Assembly: GCF_016545825.1 (NCBI RefSeq)
Contig: NC_052621.1
Location: 37,400,687 to 37,464,686, forward strand
Length of the DNA stretch: 64,000 nt
Direction of reading: 5' to 3'
Origin: Eucalyptus grandis
Taxonomy: Eukaryota > Streptophyta > Magnoliopsida > Myrtales > Myrtaceae
In this document: piece by piece, positions 24,943 to 35,699 of the stretch
Position numbering within the stretch: position 1 is the first letter of the stretch
Layout: each line of letters starts with the position of its first letter
Notes under the pieces: generated by a model
Seen by the model: only the letters and a program-made list of their open reading frames with translations
Databases searched by the model: none
Told to the model about the DNA's origin: nothing
Made by a program: the position numbers and the translations under genes

Positions 24943-27044
24943 ATGGATGAAGTTTCTCTCAATGCTGAGCCAGTTGGCGATGATGAAGCCGAGGAACTTG
25001 AGATTGAGGGAGACTCTGCAATGACTGGATTAGTTGGTCAGACAAGTGTGATTCAAGGAGAGAACCCCATGCCTCCTGCTGTCGGGATGGAATTTGAGTC
25101 TTATGAGGATGTCTATTACTTCTACAGTTGCTATGCTAAGGAGCATGGGTTCGGGGTTAGAGTAAGCAATACATGGTACAGGAAGAGTAAGGAGAGATAT
25201 AGAGGAAAATTGAGCTGCAGTAGCGCAGGTTTCAAGAAGAAAAGTGAGGCGAACCTCCCGAGACCAGAAACAAGAACCGGGTGTCCAGCGATGATAAAAT
25301 TCCGGTTGATGGACAATACGAGGTGGAGAATTATTGAGGTTGAGCTCGAGCATAACCACTTAATCAGCCCAACTAGTGGGAAATTTTTTAAATCACATAA
25401 GGTCATGGGTGTTGGGACCAAGAGGCCATTGGAGTCGGAAGGTCCTGAGGAAGTAGAAACGGTCAAATTGTTTCAGACTGTCATCATAGATGCCGAGGGT
25501 GGGAAATTAGCTGCTGATGATGGTGACCTTAATGAAGCTACGACAAGGAGATGCTCAAGCTGCTCTTGATTTCTTCTGTCAGATGCAGCTCATGGATCTA
25601 ATTTCTTCTACGTGGCAGACCTCAATGAAAGGGGATGTCTGAGGAACTTGTTTTGGGCTGCTGCGAGGTCCAGGGTCGCTTATCGCTACTTTGGTGATGT
25701 AGTTGCGATTGACACAACATTTTTCGGACAAGAGTTTGATAACCTGCCGGTATCATTTATTGGGGTGAATCACCATGGGCAACCTGTACTGTTGGGTTGT
25801 GGTTTGTTAGCAGGCGAGACTGTCGAGTCGTATGTATGGCTGCTTAGGGCTTGGCTCACCTGTATCCTAGGACACCCTCCCCAAACTATCATTTCCGATC
25901 AATGCAAAGCCTTGCAAGCTGCTATCTTTGATGTGTTCCCCAGAGCTTCTCATTGTATGGATTTGACAAAGGTCATGAGAAGAATCTCTGAGAGATTGGA
26001 AAAAACTTACCAATATGAAACAATTAAAGCTGCCATATATAGAGCAGTTTGCCTTTCCCAGAGGGCTGAAGAATTTGAAGCAGCTTGGATGGATATCATC
26101 CATGAGCATGGACTCGAGGATCACCAATGGTTCCAAAGCTTGTATGAAGAAAGGAATCGGTGGGTCCCAGCCAACTTGAAGGAGACCTTCTTGGCGGGAA
26201 TGTTTAGACACGCGTTTGGAACGATTCGTTGCAAAGAACAAATTCGGATCGAAATGATTATTTTTTATTCTATTCCCGGAAACCGATTTTGAGTAAAAGA
26301 ACGCGTTTGGTAATTGTACAAAATTTCGATTTTGGAATAGAATTGTGTTTGGACCGTGTTCATTGATTCTGTTTCAAATCAATTTATTTTAATTTTTAAA
26401 TATTTTTTTTCCTTTTTTTCCTTTTTTTCTTTTCTTTTTCCTTTTTTCCTTTTTTTCTTTCTTTTTTTTTTTTTATTTTTACTTTTTCTCCTATTCTTCT
26501 TTTTTTCTTTTTTCTTTTTCTCCTATTCTTCTTCTTCTTCTTTTTTTCTTTTTTTCTTTTTTCTCCTATTTTTTTTTTTTTTTTTTTTTAGGCTAGACGA
26601 GAGCCTCCAACGAGCTCGTCGGACCAGTTGTCGGCGACCGAAAGCAACCGAACAAAGACAACGACGGCGGGCGGCGGACGGCGGTTGGGATGGCGGTCAA
26701 TGAAGAAGAATAAAAAGAGAAGAAAAAGAGTTTTGATCCTCAATTTTGTTCCCAGAAAAAGAATCAACTTTTTTTTTATTCTTGATTCTCTTCCCAATAT
26801 GTTCCCGAGAACAAATTTGGTTCTGGGAATAAAAATTTTATCAAATGCGATTCGCATCCCAAACTAATTCTTAGAACAAAAAATCAGAATTAGGCACTGT
26901 TTGGATAGTTACCAAACAAGCCCTTACTATCCGGCAAAATGAAGACGCGACATCGTTTTTTAAGGGATATATAGGGAACTACACCTCTTTAAAGGAATTT
27001 CTGGACAAGTGTGATCAAGCAATGCAAAAGAGTCACCAGCTTGA
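24943..27044 (+). pseudogene. FRS8: FRS8 pseudogene copy A, truncated and interrupted
   Basis: Starts like intact FRS8 (MDEVSLNAEP) and keeps the FAR1 DNA-binding domain and most of the MULE-transposase-like domain. Four defects are visible. A 26-nt deletion at 25530/25531 (relative to 33753-33778) causes a frameshift and a stop at 25567-25569. A 1-nt deletion near 25594 restores the frame. A 717-bp Harbinger-like element sits in the coding sequence (26207-26923). The reading frame ends abruptly at the duplication junction (27040-27044), so the SWIM zinc finger and C-terminus were never copied. This copy was broken when it formed. It might still yield a truncated N-terminal DNA-binding peptide if transcribed. 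Confidence 0.93.
26207..26923. mobile_element. Harbinger/Tourist-like MITE inside FRS8 pseudogene A
   Basis: The 717-bp insertion is flanked by TTA (26204-26206 and 26924-26926). The uninterrupted site is in unit B at about 34454 (GTTTACTATCC). The ends are GACACGCGTTTGG and, reverse-complemented, GGGCTTGTTTGGT, typical of PIF/Harbinger termini. Inside are a long pyrimidine tract (26400-26590), a short GC-rich core and fragments resembling the ends. No transposase is present. Confidence 0.85.
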
Positions 27045-29013
27045 TCGTTCCCTTGATTTTTTCCCAAGAATCCATTGTAATTTTCTCTTGAATTGGAAAT
27101 AAAATTTAGGCCATTAATAATTCTTTGCATTCCTTAATCTTCACCTTTAAACATTGTTTGGGTACGAGGAAGGAATTCAAGGGAATAATACGTTAACAAA
27201 ATCCCAAATGTGTAAACCTCATGAACATAGGACCTGTTTTCCTCCTTCCATTTTCCTTCGTTCTGTGGAAATTAATCTTAGATAAAAGACTGATGATAGA
27301 TGGCCTCATTATGTCAATATAATATATTGGTTATAAATCGATCTATTACAATCCGGAGAATTTCCATTCCTAATTGGAATTCTCCTAATTGGAATTGAAA
27401 TCCAACACATCCTCGAGTGGCCTCCATAATATTTCCTAATCTAGTGAAGATTGGTGATGACTGAATTAGAGGATGACTGAATTTTGCTTTAGTTAAATTT
27501 CATCTTTAAATTTTTATGTTTGAGAATATAATTGTGATTTTAATTATAGAAAATATTTAAAGAATTTTTTCTTCATCTAATCAACCTATTATTCTACAAA
27601 CGAATGATTATACTAAAAATTGTCTATGTTAAATTATTTCTAAATTTTACTTAACAATTTATCCATAAATTTGATTGACAACTTAGAAAAGAAAAAAGTT
27701 CCTTCGAAATTTCTCTGTTCTCAAAACTAATTTTTATGGAAGTATAAACTAACAATTAAAAATTGGAGGCGCTATTTCCCCTCTTATATGACTAAATGCA
27801 CTCCATTTTCATTAAAAAAGACAAAATATTTTTCCATAAGTCATTTTCCAAGAAAATGACTATTTTCTAGTGTTTGGCTAAAACTTGAAAATGTTTCAGA
27901 AAATATTTTCTGATGTTTGGTAAGGAAAATATTTTCTAAGACTTCACTATTTAGGCATGCATCACTTACTGACTTATAAATCCATTAAATATGAACTTGC
28001 CTTTAAATCTGAGCAAACTTGCTTCATATATTTATTCCCTCATTGTCACCAAACGCTCATTTACTCTAAAAATTGTTCATATGGATTTAAAAAAAAAAAA
28101 AAAAGAGAAAAGAAGCAAAGCATGTGGCTTGTTCTCCCCCGCTGGGTGTCTTATGTGTTCTAATAAACAAAAGGAAAAAAAAAAAAAAAGCAAACCATAT
28201 AAAGCCTTTTGCTTGAGTAATGTACAACTGCAGGATAGAGTAAATAAAGAAAATGATAAGCTAGAGTGCAGAGCAGGAGCTTGAGATCGATGATCTCGAG
28301 GTTCGCCTAGCAACGGCCGACAAGTAGCCAAGAAAGAAGAAGATGGGAAACAAAGAAAAGAAAAATAAATAAAAAATAATTCAAATTAAAAAAAAAAAAA
28401 GAAAATTAAAAATAATTTGAATAAAAAAAGAAAAGAATAAGAACAAAGGGAAAGAGGAAGTGAGGATTTGTAGAGGTGTGAGATAACAAAGATTAAGTGA
28501 GGAAAATGGTTTCCACTTTTTAAAAATGGAAAACATTTTTTCCTAATCTAGAAGATTTTTTTCTTTTCATGGAAAATATTTTCTAAAGAATTCATTTCCA
28601 TGAAACAAAGTGAAAATCCGAAAACGTTTTCCCGGAATTTCTACAAAACGAACGGAGCCTTAAAGTGGTAGCCCCAACTTATTTACTTTCCTTCTTCTAT
28701 TAGTGTTCTATACTTTTATGTAGATGTAGTTGCCATAACAAAGAAAACGCACAGTTTGTTTTTGTTTATCACGAATATCTCATATATATTAAAAGCATTA
28801 TGTTTTCTCTTTATGTTTAAATTTTACTTCCATATAAATTAATTTTGTTGAAAAGAGAGATTTCATAAAGCACCGATCAACATTTCCTTTCACAGGCAAA
28901 AAGCTAATCCACACTTACCAAAAAAATAATTATTTTCTTCTTTATGGTAACGGCAATTCACGACAAGCTATCAATGATGATTTCTAGAATCTAGGTTTGA
29001 GTTCTACTGTATG
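27045..29013. other. Unit B left part: intergenic DNA with a damaged Harbinger-like element
   Basis: Counterpart of 17467-20812 without the Mutator-like insertion. The element at 19286-20458 is here from about 27826 to 28659; its left terminus has been lost with about 65 bp of sequence. Its right end (CGGAGCC followed by TTAA) is intact. No gene is seen. Confidence 0.7.
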
Positions 29014-29021
29014 TATATAAG
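29014..29021 (+). promoter_or_regulatory. Putative TATA box of neprosin copy B
   Basis: TATATAAG is 58 bp upstream of the start codon at 29072, identical in sequence and spacing to copy A. Confidence 0.6.
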
Positions 29022-29071
29022 GCAGAACATTGTCTTGTCTCATCTTCAAAAATTCTCTAGTCTGTTCTACA

Positions 29072-31021
29072 ATGGCAATGGTAAGTCTACGTGCGCATCT
29101 TTCCAAATGGTTGGTTTTGATGATAACTATTATTAGTACGATAAGCTATGGGCGTGCTCGAGCGAGAGTCCTTGGATCAGACGAAGTTACAGGTTTCGAT
29201 AAGCCTAAAGGAGCGGTAAAAACCATTGAGGTCATTACCTAAACTCTTTCTGTTGCTATTTCACCTTTTTTGTTTCCTTGTAAATATATTATTTTGGCTA
29301 AGATAATGTATGGGTACCTGGTGCAGAGTTACGAAACTCGTGAAGTGATCGATTGTGTTGACATCTACAAGCAACCCGCCTTTGATCATCCGCTTCTCAA
29401 GAATCATACCATACAGGTCTTTTTCCTCTCATTTTGGACCTGTAACTTGCACAGTATTCTGTCCTGTGCCTCCCATGTAAAATTTGCAGTTAGTCGTAAA
29501 AATGAATTAGTGCAACGATGACGATGTAAGTTCCTTAACGATGAGGGCCCTCACAGAGCAATTTAGGAGAAAGCTGTTTCAATATTGCAGGAAGTCTAGG
29601 AAATTCAATTTGTTCTATGTCCGAAGTATTGGTATGCAACCTTAGATATGTTCGCCCACATTATTTAGCAATTGCTGAAGCCGGTATGGCACGTTTAGAT
29701 GAAACCAAGCTCAAATCTGAAAGCGAACGGATCGGGATCTGTGGAAGGTGTGCTCAATCAAGCTTGGCGGAAATATGGTGAATGCCCTGAGGGAACGATC
29801 CCCATCATAAGACCACAAAGCCATACCAGTCGTCATGCTATACGGTCGAATCCACACTTGAAGTGGCTTAATAAGAGCCGCCTTGGATCAGAATCGGATG
29901 GCCATGAAGTACGTGCAATTACATCACCACAAGACTTATTGTGGCGTTGATTTCGAGTTGTGTTTTTGTTCATGCATTGATCCTTAATTTTCACTTCCTG
30001 AAGAGTTTGTTCTATATTGGTCAGTATGCTGTAGTATATTTGAACTCCGGCAACTTCAAGGGAGCTCATGCAACAATTAATGTGTGGAATCCTGTGGTAT
30101 TGGATCAAGAAGCCAGCTTCTCTCAAATTTGGCTCACAGCAGGCCCCAGAGAGACTGTGAACACCATAGAGGCTGGATGGAGGGTAATAACTTAGAATGG
30201 TCTAATCTGAAGACTTTAGCATGATTGGCATTCAAAGCATGTGCAGATATAGAAGATAAGTGGTTTGTGTTTTTATGATAGGTCGATCCAGGTTCTAGTC
30301 CCAAGGGGGCAAAGCTTTTCATATATTGGACCGTAAGTTCTCAACTTTTTTGACCGCTTACAGTTAACCAAACTTTCACAAACATATCCAACATTGACAT
30401 GCTTTTCCTGGGTGGACTTTAGGGTGATGGCTATTGGGAAACTGGATGCTACAATCTCGAATGCCCTGGATTCGTACAAACAAGTGACAAGATTGCTCTA
30501 GGCGTTCTGCTTCAACCATTTTCCACCTATGGTGGAAAACAATATGACATTACTGTAGACATAGAGAAGGTAATGGAACAATCTTTTAGGTGGGATATTT
30601 TTGAGTCTTCTCTCTTCTAACAAAGATTCTTCAGAATCAACCTCTCGAACGGTGGTGGCTGCGCATTCAAGATGTCGATGTAGGATACTGGCCCCAAGAT
30701 CTCTTCACTTCTCTAAAGGACAGGGCCGATAAAGTTGCTTGGGGCGGAGAGGTAGTGAATTTAGGATTGGATGGTCGTCATACGTCGACGCAAATGGGGA
30801 GCGGCCATTTACCTTCTGAAGGCTTTTTTGGAAAGGCGTCCTTTTTCCGCCATGTTTCAATCGTCGACGGCGGTTCCTTTGGGAGAGACCCGGAGAATCT
30901 CCAGAAGAGAGTGTCCAAACCCGGATGTTATGACTTAATTATCAACGAGGCCGAGCGAAGTCAATTGGGAGTCAATTTCTATTATGGGGGCCCTGGATAT
31001 TCAGCTCAGTGTGAAAAATAG
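29072..31021 (+). CDS. Neprosin-domain secreted glutamic peptidase, copy B
   Basis: Exons: 29072-29230, 29327-29416, 29699-29908, 30025-30183, 30282-30332, 30423-30569, 30635-31021. The frame is open throughout; the product is 400 aa, like copy A. Signal peptide, activation region and catalytic neprosin domain are in the same order. The likely catalytic glutamates are Glu182 (before the SQIWL-type motif) and Glu311 (WGGE). Exons 1-3 and the end of exon 7 are almost the same as in copy A, but exons 4-6 and the start of exon 7 carry clustered replacements (for example VVYLNSGNFKG for IIFTEGSFLG, ETVN for EKQN, NQPLERWW for DPSLGRWS). The introns between them are nearly identical. This points to accelerated protein change or gene conversion. 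Both copies look functional; substrate unknown. Confidence 0.88.
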
Positions 31022-31309
31022 TGAACATACAGTAAGATGCTTTCCTATTTTTCGGTACCCTAATAAAATTGACTCTTGTCAAATGTTTAGGAACGAGCAC
31101 ACCAATACTTTTGAAGTTGTTAAAGTCACTTATGAAACTTTATCACATTTTTCTATTACAGCTCCTTTTGCCCTAAACGCAAGTGTTCATTATGGACGAG
31201 ATGTTGTATGTACTTAAATATTACATTTACTGCAGGCAATTAGCCATTAGATGAAAAATTGATTAAAATGCGGAAAAATCTAACAAGACATGGCGATAGT
31301 ATTTTCCTT
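31022..31309 (+). other. Neprosin copy B 3' flank
   Basis: Non-coding and nearly identical to 22824-23114. Probably includes the 3' UTR. Confidence 0.55.
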
Positions 31310-32275
31310 GCTGTACGTGCCCTTGTGCTTCCGGAAACTTGACCATTGCATGGAACATTGTGATCCAATTGCCATATTGATATCTATTTTATTTGTGTTT
31401 TCCTGTGCAGCCATCCTTAGAATTAGAAGTTGATCAGATAACTACTTTTTAAAATTGCTCGTAAGTGAAGGACACATCCTTCACAAGGGTATAATTAATA
31501 GGAAAATTGATGTTGATCCGCTTTTCTTTCTCTTTTGTTTTCCTTTTTTCTTTTCCTTGTCTCCCTAGACAGTGGGATATAAAGTAAATTTCTACATATT
31601 AACTCTCGTTTTCAAAGTTATGGCGTGACTATAATTTTTTGAGACCATATTCCCCCAAAGCAAAAGCAACTGCAAATGCAAATATTTCCAAATTTTCTCT
31701 CTTCTTTTTAGATTATAATGGCACGAAGCTTTGGAAGAAGGTGGACACATTTGCGGATCATAATTTCCGATTATGTGTGAGTTTGAGTGTCTGAATCATT
31801 GATCTCATGTATAAGTCGATAAGTCAATCCATCAATAAATGCAAATTTTCTTTTTTTGATTGGTTTATCCATGTTCTGAAACGAGGATCTTTTCGTGCTA
31901 ATGACAGAATATGAATAAATTTCTTCTTGCTTAATTTTGGAAAGGAACGGTTTTATATAATGAGGTAACATCATTCACCATCAGGTTTAATTTTTTCAAA
32001 CACAGGATTTGCGCTCTTTTAAGAAACTAAATTTGCTGCTGCAGAAAATAACGGAGAGATATACTAATTCTGGACAACAATCCTCACCAAGGATGTGATT
32101 TACCTATTGTTGAAATTTCTAACTTAAATCGACGTATCACCAATTTAAACAAAAGATTTCTGCGTATAGCTTTGGCCCAAAAAGCGCACACACAGGTGAA
32201 AAAAGCAAAAAGTAAAAATAAAAAATAAATGAATAAATAAAAGTACCACAGCTGCGGATAATAGAAAAATTACTT
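31310..32275 (+). pseudogene. Chimeric DnaJ-locus fragment (unit B)
   Basis: Same construction as 23115-24060. DnaJ intron 4 plus the first part of exon 5 (about 31310-31650) is fused to the DnaJ-downstream block (about 31655-32275). The identical internal junction in both units shows that the deletion happened before the segmental duplication. Confidence 0.85.
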
Positions 32276-32545
32276 TAGACGATACCTAATTTCGTCGTCG
32301 TTCGCCATCGTCGGAAATATTCTAAATCCAAACGTATATTTGTCTGCCGCGGAAAATTCCACGTCAGCTCCTGCAACTTCTCTTCCGACTTTTTTCAGTC
32401 CTAGACCTCCGCTCTCCGTCCAACAACCTCTCTCCGGCGCCGGCGACGTTTCCGGCGAGACCGACACGGGGCCCCCACGGCGCGTGCGGCGGCGCAATCC
32501 GGCGGCCGAATCGTGGGCTCGGCGAACCTTTGCGTCGTCTTCGAG

Positions 32546-33162
32546 GTAATCATGCTCTTTAACTTCATTCAGCGATCGCCCGTTAATTTCGACGGAATTG
32601 AAGCGTGAGGCTTTGGCGAATTGCGTCGGCGTGCGTTTGCGTCCTAAGCTACGAGTTGTTAACTGATTAGTCTCGCCTGTAATGATCATGAACCGGGCGA
32701 GACTCGCTGTCGCCCTTGGATTATAGAAGGAAGGGTTCATACCATACATTCATTGCTGATTCGGATAAATTGAATCATCAATCCTGCCTGTTTCAATGAT
32801 AGTTCGAATTGGTGGTGTTTAGTAGGTTTTTATTTGGGTTTGACTGACTTTCCATGCAATTTTTAGCTTATTTTTCCTGGAAGTGAAGGTGATATTGATT
32901 GGTCAATGGTCACCACCCTCTGCCTTTTGCTCAAAGGAGGCATGGAAAGCTAATTCTTGCACTGGTCTTTTGTTAATTTTATGTGGTTTATAGGCAGTTG
33001 GCAACATCAGATCAATGATGTTGACGGGTTTCCAAGGGTTGATGGCTTTATAGGCAGTTGGCAACATCAGCACTGATCTTTTGTTAATTTCGTTATGTTG
33101 ATGGGTTTCTAAAGTTTGCGTCTTTTTATGTGATTGTTTCGCCAGCTCCCGCCTCTTTGTAG
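32546..33162 (+). other. Intron in the FRS8 copy B 5' leader
   Basis: The donor TTCGAG/GTAATC and acceptor TTTGTAG lie 2 nt before the start codon. Includes the 60-bp tandem repeat (TTTATAGGCAGTTGGCAACA at 32987 and 33047). The GC-rich leader exon lies upstream, at roughly 32340-32545. Confidence 0.65.
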
Positions 33163-33164
33163 AG

Positions 33165-35168
33165 ATGGATGAAGTTTCTCTCAATGCTGAGCCAGTTGGT
33201 GATGATGAAGCCGAGGAACTTGAGATTGAGGGAGACTCTGCAATGACTGGATTAGTTGGTCAGACAAGTGTGATTCAAGGAGAGAACCCCATGCCTCCTG
33301 CTGTCGGGATGGAATTTGAGTCTTATGAGGATGTCTATTACTTCTACAGTTGCTATGCTAAGGAGCATGGGTTCGGGGTTAGAGTAAGCAATACATGGTA
33401 CAGGAAGAGTAAGGAGAGATATAGAGGAAAATTGAGCTGCAGTAGTGCAGGTTTCAAGAAGAAAAGTGAGGCAAACCGCCCGAGACCAGAAACAAGAACC
33501 GGGTGTCCAGCGATGATAAAATTCCGGTTGATGGACAATACGAGGTGGAGAATTATTGAGGTTGAGCTTGAGCATAACCACTTAATCAGCCCAACTAGTG
33601 GGAAATTTTTTAAATCACATAAGGTCATGGGTGTTGGGACCAAGAGGCCATTGGAGTTGGAAGGTCCTGAGGAAGTAGAAACGGTCAAATTGTTTCAGAC
33701 TGTCATCATAGATGCCGAAGGTGGGAAATTAGCTGCTGATGATGGTGACCTTAGAAAGAATCCTGATCTGTCCAATAAAATGAAGCTACGAAAAGGAGAT
33801 GCTCAAGCTGCTCTTGATTTCTTCTGTCAGATGCAGCTCATGGATCCTAATTTCTTCTACGTGGCAGACCTCAATGAAAGGGGATATCTGAGAAACTTGT
33901 TTTGGGCTGCCACGAGGTCCAGGGTTGCTTATCGCTACTTTGGTGATGTAGTTGCGATTGACACAACATTTTTTGGACAAGAGTTTGATATCCTGCTGGT
34001 ATCATTTATTGGGGTAAATCACCATGGGCAACCTGTACTGTTGGGTTGTGGTTTGTTAGCAGGCGAGACTTTCGAGTTGTATGTATGGCTGCTTAGGGCT
34101 TGGCTCACCTGTATCCTAGGACGCCCTCCCCAAACTATCATTTCCGATCAATGCAAAGCCTTGCAAGCTGCTATCTTTGATGTGTTCCCCAGAGCTTCTC
34201 ATTGTATAGATTTGACAAAGGTCATGAGAAGAATCTCCGAGAGATTGGAAATAACTTACCAATATGAAGCAATTAAAGCTGCCGTATATAGAGCAGTTTG
34301 CCTTTCCCAGAGGGCTGAAGAATTTGAAGCGGCTTGGATGGATATCATCCATGAGCATGGACTGGAGGATCACCAATGGTTCCAAAGTTTGTATGAAGAA
34401 AGGAACCGGTGGGTCCCAGTCTACTTGAAGGAGACCTTTCTGGCGGGAATGTTTACTATCCAGCAAAATGAAGACGCGACATCGTTTTTTAAGGGATATA
34501 TAGGGAACTGCACCTCTTTAAAGGAATTTCTGGACAAGTATGATCAAGCAATGCAGAGGAGTCACCAGCTTGAAGCACTGGCCGATCTAGATTCAAGAAA
34601 TTCGAGTTGTATGCTAAACTCGAGGTGTAATTATGAGTTGCAGCTCTCAAAATTGTATACAGGCTACATCTTCATGAAGTTCCAAAAGGAGGTAGAAGGA
34701 ATGTATTCGTGTTTCAGCACGAGACAAGTAAATGTAGACGGGCTAGTCACAACTTATACGGTTCAAGAACATGTTGAGCTTGAGGATGGTCAGAGGGAAG
34801 CAAGAGACTTCGAGGTTTTGTTCAATGGATCCGAAATGGAGGTCTTCTGTGCTTGCGGTTTATTTAACCTGAGAGGATATCTGTGCAGGCATGCACTTCA
34901 TGTCCTCAGCCAAAACAGGGTAGAAGAGGTCCCACCTCAATACGTGCTCTCGCGCTGGAGGAAGGATATCAAGCGCGGTTACGTCCTGGACCAGAGATCT
35001 GCAGGGATCGACATTGACAACCCAGTTCACCGGCACGAGCATCTGCACAAATGCATCCTGCAGGTAATGGATGAAGCTAGGAAGTCGCAAGACCGTTCTA
35101 AGGTGGCGCTGCAGGCGTTGGATGAGATGCTGAACAAGATCCAACTTTCAAAAGATCACCCGGAATGA
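33165..35168 (+). CDS. FRS8: FAR1-related sequence transcription factor, FRS8-like
   Basis: A single coding exon of 667 aa. Acidic N-terminus, then the FAR1-type zinc-binding DNA domain (about 49-143; Cys92, Cys114, His137, His139, motif EHNH). A domesticated MULE-transposase domain follows (about 258-355, motifs YFGDVVAIDTTF and SDQCKA). A SWIM zinc finger lies at about 555-590 (CAC...LCRH pattern), then a C-terminal tail. FAR1/FRS proteins are transcription factors derived from Mutator-like transposases; FAR1 and FHY3 act in phytochrome A signalling. FRS8 and FRS6 are the closest relatives by sequence and neighbourhood; FRS8 is assigned because FRS6 is separately present downstream. This is the intact member of the tandem pair. 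The first ATG after the leader-intron acceptor is taken as the start. Confidence 0.92.
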   Translation: MDEVSLNAEPVGDDEAEELEIEGDSAMTGLVGQTSVIQGENPMPPAVGMEFESYEDVYYFYSCYAKEHGFGVRVSNTWYRKSKERYRGKLSCSSAGFKKKSEANRPRPETRTGCPAMIKFRLMDNTRWRIIEVELEHNHLISPTSGKFFKSHKVMGVGTKRPLELEGPEEVETVKLFQTVIIDAEGGKLAADDGDLRKNPDLSNKMKLRKGDAQAALDFFCQMQLMDPNFFYVADLNERGYLRNLFWAATRSRVAYRYFGDVVAIDTTFFGQEFDILLVSFIGVNHHGQPVLLGCGLLAGETFELYVWLLRAWLTCILGRPPQTIISDQCKALQAAIFDVFPRASHCIDLTKVMRRISERLEITYQYEAIKAAVYRAVCLSQRAEEFEAAWMDIIHEHGLEDHQWFQSLYEERNRWVPVYLKETFLAGMFTIQQNEDATSFFKGYIGNCTSLKEFLDKYDQAMQRSHQLEALADLDSRNSSCMLNSRCNYELQLSKLYTGYIFMKFQKEVEGMYSCFSTRQVNVDGLVTTYTVQEHVELEDGQREARDFEVLFNGSEMEVFCACGLFNLRGYLCRHALHVLSQNRVEEVPPQYVLSRWRKDIKRGYVLDQRSAGIDIDNPVHRHEHLHKCILQVMDEARKSQDRSKVALQALDEMLNKIQLSKDHPE

Positions 35169-35699
35169 CAGTTTGTGAATCAAGACCCCAAAATGTTGCA
35201 CAGACGGGACATCTTTGGGACACGCAACCCAACATCGTGGTCACTGCTGATATTTGGATGAGAAACAATAACTTTAAGGCAGAGCATGGATGCTTTCTCA
35301 GTCATAAAGCCAAGCCGATACATGCCGATACATCATACATCGTATCGCCTTGACGGAACCGACAGATTTGAGTATTCTCCTAACGCTAGAAATTGCAGCA
35401 ATGCATGAAGACACAGCGGTCCTATCCAATCGGTTGAAGAAGAGTCGGAAGAAAGGAAGCAAAACCCGCACGCTCAAATTGATTGGGCCTAAAAAATGAT
35501 TGGGCCTCAAACCCAAAAAAGGAAAAAAAAAGTTGATTGGGCCTTCATTGGGCCGGGCGTGTCACAAGCTTCGAAGCCCATAACCCAGCACGATCTCTCT
35601 GCAAAAACCCTCTCTCGTCTTCCCGTCGTCGTCTTCCTCCTCAATCTGATTTTCCCGCCTCGGGAGAAACCAGCAGAAGCTCGAGGGCGGGCGACGACG
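35169..35699 (+). other. FRS8-HUS1 intergenic region and HUS1 5' leader
   Basis: Holds the FRS8 3' UTR and the HUS1 promoter and leader. The last ~100 bases are CT-rich (CTCTCGTCTTCCCGTCGTCG). A repeated TTGATTGGGCC motif at about 35479-35542 resembles plant GGGCC-type promoter elements found near replication and ribosomal genes. Function not shown. Confidence 0.5.

Larger units (their letters stand above)
27040..34573 (+). repeat. Tandem segmental duplication, unit B
   Basis: Begins at the junction where FRS8 coding sequence (AGTCACCAGCTTGA) runs into the unit start (CTTGATCGTTCCC). The 5-bp overlap CTTGA is common to both source sequences. The right limit corresponds to CTTGA at 34569-34573 inside the intact FRS8 gene. 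Unit B lacks both late insertions of unit A. Confidence 0.93.

Noticed and set aside
26356..26703. A 115-codon Phe-rich frame
   Set aside because: It is the pyrimidine tract of the MITE read in frame.
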